This document shows positions 44,129 to 54,270 of a stretch of 64,000 bases of DNA, in pieces. This DNA comes from Polytrichum commune (taxonomy: Eukaryota > Streptophyta > Polytrichopsida > Polytrichales > Polytrichaceae). Numbering within the stretch: the first letter of the stretch is position 1; every line of letters starts with the position of its first letter. The stretch spans positions 30,090,527 to 30,154,526 of the forward strand of contig OX485808.1 of assembly GCA_950295325.1 (NCBI GenBank), read 5' to 3'. Both the position numbers and the translations under genes were made by a program. Under the pieces are notes generated by a model. That model ran no database searches, was not told the DNA's origin, and was given only the letters and a program-made list of their open reading frames with translations.

Positions 44129-46727
44129 ATGGAATACAAATACAAAATATGCCTCATATACCCGAATAAATACAATATACAACAAAAAACTACATACCCA
44201 ATACTCAAACCAAAATACAATCCCCACATACAAAACAACAAACATAGAAAGTACTACCATTCAACGTACAATGGTCACACAAAGCATACCCTCAACTCAA
44301 AATACCTCCCACCTCATTCAAAAAACAATCTCCATACGAAATACGGTAAGTGCCCAAAATGCATACTCCATCCAACGAACGGATGTCATCTAAAACGCAT
44401 ATTTCATCCAAAACATAGTTCACACCCAAAACAAGCAACACATCCCAACTCAAAACCACACCTACAAAATAAACTTCACTCTAAACACAACCCACATCTA
44501 AACCCCAAACCCTGTCCCCTCTCAAACCCTAACTCCTATTTCAATCACAAAAGACACCCAAAAAGCAAAATGGCATCGGCCTACCGGCCTTACCACAATC
44601 CTAATGGCCAACATCACTTCATAAATAATTGGAAACCTCACTCAATAACAATTCAAATACCAACAAACCATGCAAAATTACACTCCGTACCCAAACAACC
44701 AAAAAACATTATACCCACCCTACCCAATATCAAAAACCAAATAAGAAAAAACCAAAGATACTCAACTTATATAAATACTACCTCATTACATCAAGTATAT
44801 CAAGTACGCATCAAAAACCTCGCACAATAACAACGTACATCCCTAAAGACAATAAATTACATCCTAAACATCATTCACACCCAAAGTACAAACAATACTC
44901 AACAAACAAAATGGCCTTGGCCTACCGGCCTCGCCATAAAACTAACCGCAAACTCCACCTCACTAATTGGAAACCTACCCCAATAACAAACCAAATATCT
45001 AAACACGATGCAAACGCATACCCCTTAACCAAACAACAAGAAAACATAATACCTGCCCTACATCACACCTCCTCTAAAACTAACCGCGCACTCATTAAAA
45101 TACCAAAAATCAAAACAACTAACCTACATAAATACTACCCCTCTACCTCAAGTACAACAAAAGTAAATCAAATATCTATAAACAAACCAAATTACACTAA
45201 CCACTCACACAACAACAACCCAAAACATACTCTCCGAACAAAACACACCACACATCCAAACTATACTTCTCATCCAAAACACAAAATACAACGGCCTCAC
45301 TCACAATGTAGGTACCTCACAAGAAACGAACTTCACCCTACATCCAAACCGCATCCAAAATATAGGCCACACCCTAAACAAAGGCCACACCCACAACTAA
45401 ATCCCCCCCTCACATCTAAACAATCAAGTAACATTACACACGCCTTGAATTACGGAAAGTACCCAAAACACATACCACACCCAATGAACTACCTTCATCC
45501 AAGATATGGATCCCATCCAAAACACATAAGCCACTCAACACATATATCTCATCCAAAACATAACCCACATCATGAACAAGGAACCTACCCTAACCTAAAA
45601 GCATGCCACCAAAATAGATTACATCCTAAACATAAACCCCGACAAAAATCCGTACTCTACCCCCACTCACAACCAGACCCCTACTCAAAATACAAACAAC
45701 ACCCAACAAACAAAATGGCCTCGGCCTACCGGCCTCGCCACAAAACTAACCGAAAAAATCACCTCACCAACTGGAAACCTACCTTAGTAACAAATCAAGT
45801 ACCTAAATACTATGTGAACTCACGCCCCTTATCTAAACAACAAGAAAACATAATACCCACCCTACACCACATCCCCTCTACAACAAAACTAACATTCATC
45901 AAAAATCAAAAACCAAGTAAGACACAACCAAAAACAACTAACCTATATAGATACTTCCCTACTATCTCAAGTACATCAAATATTAAACTTATAAATGTAC
46001 CAAATTACACTAACAACTACACAAAATACAACCCCCGAGCACAACACCCTACACACCCAAATTTTATCACCCATCCAAAACAAAAAATACAACGGCCTCT
46101 CTTACAATACAAGTACTCATCAAAAAATAGATTCCACCCTAAACTCAAACCACATCCAAAGCATAGTTTACATCCTAAACACAATACACAACCAAAACCT
46201 AAACCTTCCCTCGCACCTAAACAACCTAGTAACATCACACACACCCCACCCAACCCGATTACCATAATTAAAACCATAAGCATGAAAAACCTAAAAACAA
46301 ACAAAACACGCCCTTCACCCAATCAATTAGGAAATATAACACCCCCCCCACAACAAGATTCCTACCCAAAACAAAAATACCTCGGTCCCACCCACAATAC
46401 TATTCTCATCCAAGATATAGCCCTCACCAAAAGCACAATCTTCATCCAAGGGATAAGCTTCATCCAAACCATAGAGTCCACCTAAAACATATACTTCATC
46501 CAAAAGCCAAAATATACCCAAAACACAAATACCAACAACCGTATTGGTACCAACCAAAACAAGAAACCCAATCCAACTCAAAATCTCACAAGCCTCACCC
46601 TACATACAACTTGTACCTAAACCCCACACCTTACCCCCACTCCAAACACCACCTACACCCTAAATACAAACACTACCAAAAACATAAACGCCCATATTCA
46701 AAATACAATCCCTACCCAAATAACAAA
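44129..46727 (+). repeat. His/Pro/Lys-coding minisatellite with three decayed leader modules
   Basis: The sense strand is A/C-rich and built from variants of an approximately 18-bp unit (CATCCAAAACATAA-like) that translate as HPKHxx. Three copies of a module starting CAAAATGGCNTYGGCCTACCGGCC (ATGs at 44570, 44911 and 45715) lie within it. Each encodes M-A-[SL]-A-Y-R-P followed by N-x-x-N-W-K-P, then (some 70 residues on) a Tyr-rich Y-[YF]-x-[TS]-x-S-S segment. The fourth module, at 46728, leads into the 2A peptide. Frames 44129-44830 and 44629-46485 cover most of the region. It may be untranslated leader, repeated promoter units or a repetitive protein. Confidence 0.6.
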
Positions 46728-47570
46728 ATGGCCTCGGCCTACCGGCCTCGCCACATAAATAACACATACCACTTCATAAAAAATTGGAAACCTAACTCAG
46801 TAACAAACCCACTACCTACAAACAATGCAACGTCACACTTCTCACCCGAACTAGTAGAAAAAACCACTCCCGCTATGCCTAACCTCTTTTCCACAACCAA
46901 ATTCACATGTTTGAAATATCTTAAAATAAATATGAGAAAACCAAAAACACTTCAATTCTACGGATATTACTTCATTGACATACTAGATCTACTAAAATGC
47001 GGAGATATCGAACTTAACCCGGGACCAATGCCTGATATTCTACGAACACACCCTATTACACACAAAAAAAGAGCCAACACGTATTTTATCCCAAATACTA
47101 TAAAACTACAACCTAAATACCAACACCTAGCAAATACATTCGCCCCTATCCTAAAACACACACACCCACTACACCTCCAAGCAATCACCACATACCCACA
47201 TCTACACCATTATACCCAAACACAAAACCAGTCGCCACCAACCCATATGCTATACGCCCTAATTACTACCATCCACCCCGCAATAGACATATGCAATAAC
47301 ATGCTAGCCCAACCCCAAAACTACCACTTTAATAACATATGGACCAACACGTTAATCATTAGGCTAGCTAACCTCACCAACCCCCCCCGAGCGACACATA
47401 CTGACACCGCACCCCTCCACAACATTCATAGAAAACAATCAACATATAATACTCCCTCAAAACTCAATACACACAAAAATATACGAATTCATCCACAACC
47501 AAGTAACCACACCCACATCAACCGCCCTCAAGAAATAATTCCTTTTCCTCCCAAACCAGTTGATAACTGA
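46728..47570 (+). CDS. LINE E ORF2 N-terminus: leader, 2A-like peptide and linker
   Basis: ATG 46728 has a strong context (AAAATGGCC). A leader of about 99 residues (MASAYRPRH... and ILDLLKCG) ends in DIELNPGP, encoded at 47004-47027. This is the full 2A consensus D-[VI]-E-x-N-P-G-P, which makes the ribosome skip the Gly-Pro bond and release the leader without a stop codon. The new protein would begin Pro-Met-Pro-Asp. The linker to 47570 is His/Thr/Pro-rich without a recognised domain. The AP endonuclease frame begins in another register at 47539, so a frameshift separates the two, probably mutational. The frame is also open upstream to about 46611. Similar N-terminal 2A peptides are known in trypanosomal and metazoan non-LTR elements. 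Confidence 0.75.
   Translation: MASAYRPRHINNTYHFIKNWKPNSVTNPLPTNNATSHFSPELVEKTTPAMPNLFSTTKFTCLKYLKINMRKPKTLQFYGYYFIDILDLLKCGDIELNPGPMPDILRTHPITHKKRANTYFIPNTIKLQPKYQHLANTFAPILKHTHPLHLQAITTYPHLHHYTQTQNQSPPTHMLYALITTIHPAIDICNNMLAQPQNYHFNNIWTNTLIIRLANLTNPPRATHTDTAPLHNIHRKQSTYNTPSKLNTHKNIRIHPQPSNHTHINRPQEIIPFPPKPVDN
47004..47027 (+). other. 2A ribosome-skipping peptide sequence (DIELNPGP)
   Basis: All eight consensus positions are present, with a preceding Gly and a Leu-rich helix-like stretch ILDLLKC, as in functional 2A peptides. Skipping would occur between Gly (47022-47024) and Pro (47025-47027). Confidence 0.85.
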
Positions 47571-49515
47571 AACACTTAGATGTTTAGAAAACATCAGCGA
47601 ATACTCACACCCACCCCCACTCCCAGCCACTCCCACACCAATCACAAGAATAAACACCAACACCGAACATGAAACAATCATAATAACTTGGAATGCGTCA
47701 TCACTCAACACATCATTACCAAACTTACAAAGCTTAATAAACAACTCTCTAAACAACACAACAATCATACATATCCAAGAAACCAAACTTACTGCAAACA
47801 AATCTACGAAATATATACAAAACCTATTCCCGGAATTCAAACTCATTTTCAACAACACACACGCACTCACAAGGTGCATCCAACAAATGATGCCTTATAC
47901 CCCCGGAAGAGGTGGCCTACTTACACTTATCCATCATAAATATGCATTCCCAGGGAATGTCACCAAAATCCCCACACCAACAAACATCTCCCCATATCTA
48001 CAAATAATAAAAATAAATAACCACTCACTAATACATTGGCTAATCATACACATATATATGCCCACGCACTTAGAAGATACATGTTTTATCCCACACCTTA
48101 AGAATGAAATCACTAACCAAATCACTATACACCCTAATCACATATACACACTATGCGGAGACTTTAACAGAGATATTGCACTAAGGGGCAGACAAAATAA
48201 CAACACTAACACCCCCCCACAAGAAGAAGACTTCCAATAGAAAAACTTCACCACATCTCTCAACTTAGAATATATTCAAACCAACACTAGTATCTCCAGA
48301 CAAGGTGGATACAAGTACACATCAACAAGCCTAATAGATGGTTTCTATATTCACTCCCAAGACAACAGCAAATTTACCTCCACTACAAACACAAACATGA
48401 ATCTAAATTCAGATCACTATCCAATCACATTACACATCCCACACAACACACTTATAGCCAGACCCCCACCCCCTACAAACACCTCACCAACTAGAATATT
48501 GAACCCGATACCACCTGAAAACCTAGAAAAATTCAACATAACATTCTTTGAAGAAAACTCCACCCAACTTAAAATACTTACCACACTATTAGAAAACCAC
48601 CAACACTTAACATCTGATCAATGGCAACTTGCATGTACATCACTGGACTACATTATAAACAAAATTTCAGAAACAATTGAAAAAACCTGCAAAGCAGACC
48701 CACTACCCAACCTTACAACCAGAACATCGCAACAAGGTGGTTTTCTACCACGCAAACTAGCTAGAGAATGGAAAAGACACCTCAACACATATCACCTCAT
48801 CAGGAAAGTCATTTACATAGCACAACATGACCCACGCTGGCAAGTGCACCCCATCCTAAACGATATCCGAAACCACCAACACGTCAGCATTCCGCACCCA
48901 CCCGCTACAGCAGCATCCCCTGATGAATGGATTAACACAATAGCGGCTATCGCAAAAACTGCAAATAAAGAAGCCAGAAAAATCACCACAAAATATACTA
49001 GAGACTGCATTCTAAAACCCGTATCGAAATACCGCCAAATGTATGAAAAAAACCCCAAGAAAATAAACCGAAAAGTCTTCAAAAACACTCAAACCTCATC
49101 TCTTGACTCCATCATTGATAGACAAAACAACATATTAACCAACCCTGAAGACATTGCATCAGAAATTTACGCACAACAATCCATCAGTAACCGCCCAACA
49201 GTCCCCACATACCACCATCAAAATACACATCCACTACACTGTACATGTGGAGTCAGACAATACCAATGGCACGACTTAGAAGGATACATAATTCACAAAC
49301 GAGGCGAACCCCAAATCCCCTTACACACATATTTTGATCAAGAAACCTACGACTTCTGTTTTAAAAACCTGAGTAATAACAAAGCTCCAGGTCCAGACAA
49401 AATTCCCAACTCAATCCTAAAAAATATGCCTCCGCGCTTTCACAAATTACTTTTCCTATTCTTTAAGCACTGCTATAAACAAAAACAAATTCCCGCATCA
49501 TGGAAACTAGCCTAA
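47539..49515 (+). pseudogene. LINE E ORF2: AP (APE-type) endonuclease and start of RT
   Basis: Frame 1 is open from 47539 to 49515 except for a TAG at 48238-48240. The endonuclease carries the family motifs in order: TWNASSLN (Asn, about 47690), IHIQETKL (Glu, about 47770), GRGGLL, IYMPTH, GDFNRD (Asp and Asn, about 48160), SLIDGFY (about 48330) and the terminal SDHYPI (about 48409). It nicks target DNA to prime reverse transcription. The frame then runs through a spacer into the RT N-terminal signature NKAPGPDKIPNS (about 49378-49413) and stops at 49513-49515, where a one-base frame change at about 49510 moves the RT into frame 3. Copy C retains the homologous endonuclease block at 10085-10365. 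Confidence 0.85.
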
Positions 49516-51278
49516 CAGTTTTATTATATAAAAAAGGTAACCCATCACAACTAACGAATCACGGACCTATTGCACTAGCTAACACCATATATAAATTTTA
49601 CACAAGTACACTAACCTCTATCCTATCAGCATACGGAGAAAGATACCAAATACTACACGATAGCCAAGAAAGGTTCAGAGCAGAAAGAAACACCTCCACA
49701 CAAATACAAATACTAATTGCAGCGCTTGAAGACGCAAGACTCACAAACCAAGATATATACATTCTTTACATTGACTTCAAAAACGCCTTTGGCTCCATTG
49801 ACCACGCCAGACTCTTAGCCATAATGAAAGACTTGGGTTACCCCAATGACTCAATAAACCTCATAGGAAATATATACTCACAATCTTCAACCATATTCAC
49901 TGGCGAACACTTCGGAAAAACCCTACCAATTCACATCCAAAGAGGTACAATACAAGGCGATACCCTTAGCCCATACTTATTCATCATATTTCTAGAATCC
50001 CTACTTAGATGGCTACAACAAGGAAACAATGGATATACTTTCGGTACGTCGAGAGTTAAAATTTCATCAGCAGCATATGCAGACGACCTTGCAGCAATCG
50101 CCAACAAACTAGAGACACTACAAACACAATTAAATAAACTAGACAAATTCTGCGAATGGGCAGGAATGGACCTAGGAATACCAAAATGCGCAGTAACTGG
50201 ATGCCCAAACAAATCTAAACTTAACCCCACAACCTTCAAGGCCCTAATCCAATCCACCAACATAAACTATAGAAACCAACCTATACCAGTCCTAAACCAA
50301 CACGAACCCTACACATACCTAGGAATAAATCTCGCACCATCACTTAAATGGAAAACACAAATAAATACCACTACAGCTAAAGTAATCAAACAATGTCAAG
50401 CCCTCGTAGCATGCCCAGCTACTATAAAACAAAAAATCAACATGGCTGATACAGTCACACACGCTGGAATAGCATATAGCTTTTATGCAGTAACATACTC
50501 CATACCAGCCATAAAAAAACTTGACAAAAAGATCATCGCACTCCATAAAACAATATGCGGAATACCCAAATGCACATCTAATATTACTACACAACTCCCC
50601 CACAACCTATTTGGAATTGAAGCATTTTCACTACAAAATGCCTACCTACGGTGTATTGGAGAGCAACTACAAAACGCCCTTAACGATAAAGGCCGAATTG
50701 GCAAAATTTATACCGGCCTAACGCAATTTATACTTGCCAAATACGGAGGTTCTAAAGAAATTATCCGTATTAAATACTACCATTGTGTTAGATCACCTAT
50801 TACTAGAACATTATTTCTGCTCAAGCATGAAGCAGGAGTCCACCTTAAAAGTACAATAAACAACTTCCTCCTACACCCATCTCCACTCGAAAACGTGTGG
50901 ATGCAAGAAGCACAAATGCTACAGGGTCTAAATTCCAACACCTCACTTAAACTATTACACAAATTGCTCATACATAATATAACAACACTAGACCAAATTA
51001 CCATGCCTAATGGCACCACACTAATGAACCTAGACGAATTCAAAATCTACCACTCCACCCCTTCCAAACTCATCCAAAGTGCACTAAACATTGCTAATCA
51101 ACTATTTTGCCAACCTCTCTGTAATCCCGAATGCCCCCTACCATGCCAACGACACCATCCACCCAGATCCCTCAAAGACAAATATATACTAAGACACCAC
51201 AACATTCTACCTCACCTACCGACTCCCCCCATACCCTCCCATCCCCCCTCTACCCCCTCCCCCCAACAACATACTTAA
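49500..51278 (+). pseudogene. LINE E ORF2: reverse transcriptase
   Basis: Frame 3 carries RT motifs in order: a [R/G]PI-A-N-x3-K segment near 49560 (Arg replaced by Gly: NHGPIALAN), ILYIDFKNAFGSIDH (motif A, about 49760-49805), QRGTIQGDTLSPYLF (motif B, about 49938-49985), SAAYADDLAAI (motif C with the catalytic YADD, about 50070-50095) and the thumb region GYLG-like YTYLGINLAPSLKWK (about 50310). The long C-terminal part aligns with copy D. The frame ends at a C-rich stretch near 51265 where an indel shifts it to frame 1. It is non-LTR RT type by the spacing of motifs 0-7. Confidence 0.9.
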
Positions 51279-53214
51279 GGACCCCCGACAATATCCCATA
51301 TACAAAATACTTGATCACAAACAAAAACAATCTACCGACCATAACGGAATAAAAAGAACAGTCACGTCATAACTATGTCAATGGACTACAACAAATAACC
51401 ACACATACAACAAATGGCATACCCCAAGGGACCTATACCCCTATTGTGATGCCAATACATGCAACCACAACACCGTCCTACTTACCCACTACTACACGGA
51501 AAGACAACACAAACACTTCTCAAACATTATTAATGCCTACTTCTCCACCGAACAACAAAGAGACACAAGATATGTCATACCTACCACAATAATCCCACTA
51601 GCACATATCTCTATTAATGAATGTAACCCAGAAAATGACATCGAAACCAACTCCGATACTATCCAAATACAATTCGACGTCGCTCACATATACGAAGATA
51701 ATGGTAGGCACCTCATCACCATCCCGAAAACCAGACTAATGTGGTTATGGAAACAATACCAATTGGCAAAAAATACCACACATGGTCTAGAACCGCCCAC
51801 CCAATCTTTCGAAACCGAAATGGTTTGGCTATATCAAAGATACAAATACCGAATCCCGAAAAATGACCCACTCAAACGTGCCCAATACACAATACCAACC
51901 CCAATATTAGATCTCCTAATAACCACATTCAATATCAACCAGTCATACTTCTCATCCCCAGTGACATGCCCCACGCAACTCACCCAATTCTACTCGCCAT
52001 TCTCACGGGACATAATATTTGGATCCTTAGGGAAAGCATTCGACCACAAATGGCAAGGAAAAGGATACGCTCACCCCCACAACGCAACAGACTTACAACA
52101 AGCCATTCACTGGGCTCGCATGGCGGCCCAAAATGATCCATATACAATCACTATACTTATATCTCCGGATACCGACTGGTACAAAAACCCAAACCCGCAC
52201 ATAGGTCCATTCTTGGACACACACATCATTGCCCAATTTGCAGCCGATATGATTGCATATGAAGAACCCACAATACCTTCCGAACTCAATATTACAAGAA
52301 AAGAACCGTCTACCCTACAAATATTTTGTATCCACCACCAAAACAATAATATAGGCACCTATGAACAAATGAAATTACTAAAGGACATAGCAGACAATCT
52401 CCAAATATTACAAAGCCACACCCAAATTGCACCACCCACCCCTTCAAACATCACAGTGAACTCTAGTAAAAAATGGTCTAAATCAAATTACCCAAAGATA
52501 CCCCCAAACAATAACACCCCCACCCCACAACTCCCAAACTACCAAACGAACCTACCACTAAAATTCCACCCCCAATTCAGCTACTACACTGATGGCTCCT
52601 TTATGAAACCCAAAGAAATAGCCCCTGGGGAATGGAGAAGAGAAAGAGCCGGATACGGTATCTACAGCCCCAAAGGACTAAACATCGCCAATAGATTACA
52701 TGGACATCAAAACATATTACGAGCAGAAATGATTGCTATACACGAAACACTAAGCATCATCAACACACAATATCCCAACGAACCCGCATTCATATTCACA
52801 GACAGTCTAAATGTATTATACCTACTTGACACTCAAATTAAACACCCCACACTTCATAATAGTCACCCAGACCAAACCACACTAGCCTCCATGGTAAAAA
52901 TTCTTCAAAAAATGACACAACCAATTACACTATACAAAGTTAGAGCACACGTCAGCATTGACGGCAATGAAAAAGCAGACAAACTAGCAAAAGAAGGATT
53001 AGAATTAGAGCACAGAATTGCCGCCCACCCATACGAACATGCCCACGCCACCCCTTACTATTACCAAAAAGACGTATGGGCCTCGATGGAAGACGTTCCG
53101 GACAAAGGCCCAGTTAGATTCTTAGAAAAACAAATTAAAAAATATGATAGGGAAAAGAACCTAGCAATCATGGCCACACAAACCCCCAACACCTGTAAAT
53201 GGACAGAAACATAG
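51279..53214 (+). pseudogene. LINE E ORF2: connection domain and RNase H
   Basis: Frame 1 continues the protein, with one TAA at 51370-51372 where copy D has Tyr. The RNase H signature residues are intact: Asp in YYTDGSF (about 52580), Glu in LRAEMIAI (about 52720), Asp in FTDSLNVLY (about 52797), and His/Asn/Asp in VRAHVSIDGNEKADKLA (about 52945-52990). The enzyme removes the RNA template during cDNA synthesis; among non-LTR elements it is a feature of the I, RandI/Dualen and some plant L1 groups. A one-base change near 53205 moves the downstream part to frame 3. Confidence 0.88.
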
Positions 53215-54041
53215 AGATAGACAACGAGTTGTCGAATGAGTTCTGGACAGATCCCGCTATCACCGACAAACAAAAATCATGCCTCATCAAATTCCGCACA
53301 GGAACCTACATGGGGAATGCGAGAAAACAAATGTTTTTTGGCCACCAAAGATTTCCCACTATCACGTGCCCCATATGCAACTCAAATGAACCAGATACAT
53401 GGATACATGTATTACTTACATGTAAACACCAACATATACACTCACTTAGAGTTAAAAGACATAACAAAGCAGTCGGAGAAATTAGGAAGTTCCTAATCTC
53501 ATCAGAAAAATCCCGATGCTTTACTCTCATGAATGCTGGCACCTTCAATAACAACCCCCAAGAAAACACAGTCCCCAATTGGCTACTCCCCTGCACATGT
53601 AGTACACAAAGATGTCACTGCAACGCAAGATTTAGACCTGATATCCTCTGTGTTAAAGGACTACCCTATCAAAATGCCCCTCCCAGAGATGTCGACCCTC
53701 ACCTTACCATACAATTCATTGAATTCACATACTGCAATGACAGATTCTCCCCAGAAGCAATTGAAGCAAAAAATAATAAATACAACTCACTAATTGCTAG
53801 CATTGCTTCCAAAGGATGGAAAATCGAACCACTTATTGTTATCACTGCTGGTGCCAGAGCGACTGCCCACATCCCATCTATGAAAGCACTAGAGACCAAC
53901 TTCAAAATACCTATGGCCACCATCAAAAATACTTTCAAAAATATTAACACCATTGCAATACAATATGCTATGTCTATTCTCCTCCATAAAAGGAGAATTG
54001 AAAACCACCAACCACTCCCCCAAAATCCAGACCCCCCATAA
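53199..54041 (+). pseudogene. LINE E ORF2 C-terminus: CCHC finger and restriction-like (PD-(D/E)XK) endonuclease domain
   Basis: Frame 3 encodes CPICNSNEPDTWIHVLLTC, a C-x2-C-x9-H-x4-C finger at about 53365-53425. It is followed by RHNKAV (about 53457), RPDILC (about 53635), IQFIEFTYC (about 53707) and AKNNKY (about 53765), then GWKIEPLIVITAGAR. Finger, RHN, a PD dyad, a downstream acidic residue in a strand, and K-x2-KY is the order found in the restriction-like endonuclease of R2, CRE and related elements. The same residues are kept in D and, for RHN, Glu and K-x2-KY, in C of the other subfamily. It ends PLPQNPDPP at 54041. Endonuclease function is inferred from motifs. Confidence 0.72.
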
Positions 54042-54256
54042 CTCAGAACTTAAAAGTTAGGGTAAGGGGCAAAGGGTATTATATTAGGCGTAGGTTACAT
54101 TACTAGTTTCTTGTGTCTAAAGTGTCTACTCTCGAAAGGGGGGAGTAGATCTTCTCCTTCATACCTCTGTCCTGTGGGCTTGGGATTGAAGGTAGATCGA
54201 ACAGACACTTAATTCACGTCGGTCTCCTTCGGAGACCGAAGTTGTTATTATTATTA
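54042..54256 (+). other. LINE E 3' UTR, terminal hairpin and TTA tail
   Basis: The last 130 bp align with copy D (shared GGAGTAG, TCCTGTGGGC, ACAGACACT/ACGGACACT, AATTCACG/TATTCACG). TCGGTCTCC (54219-54227) pairs with GGAGACCGA (54231-54239) across a TTC loop, and the element ends in a short TTA repeat before the target duplication. Confidence 0.8.
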
Positions 54257-54270
54257 TCAATATCAATTGG

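Larger units (their letters stand above)
40521..54256 (+). mobile_element. LINE copy E: essentially full-length dual-endonuclease non-LTR retrotransposon, 13.7 kb
   Basis: A 14-bp target duplication TCAATATCAATTGG lies at 40507-40520 and 54257-54270, so everything between is one insertion. The 3' end has a hairpin and a short TTA-repeat tail. Contents: a 5' UTR with tandem monomers, ORF1, a long A/C-rich minisatellite region with repeated leader modules, ORF2 with a 2A peptide, AP endonuclease, RT, RNase H, CCHC and restriction-like endonuclease domains, and a 3' UTR shared with copy D. ORF1 has one stop and one frameshift. ORF2 has two in-frame stops and about four frame changes, so this copy is inactive now. 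The domain set fits the Dualen/RandI group. Confidence 0.9.
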
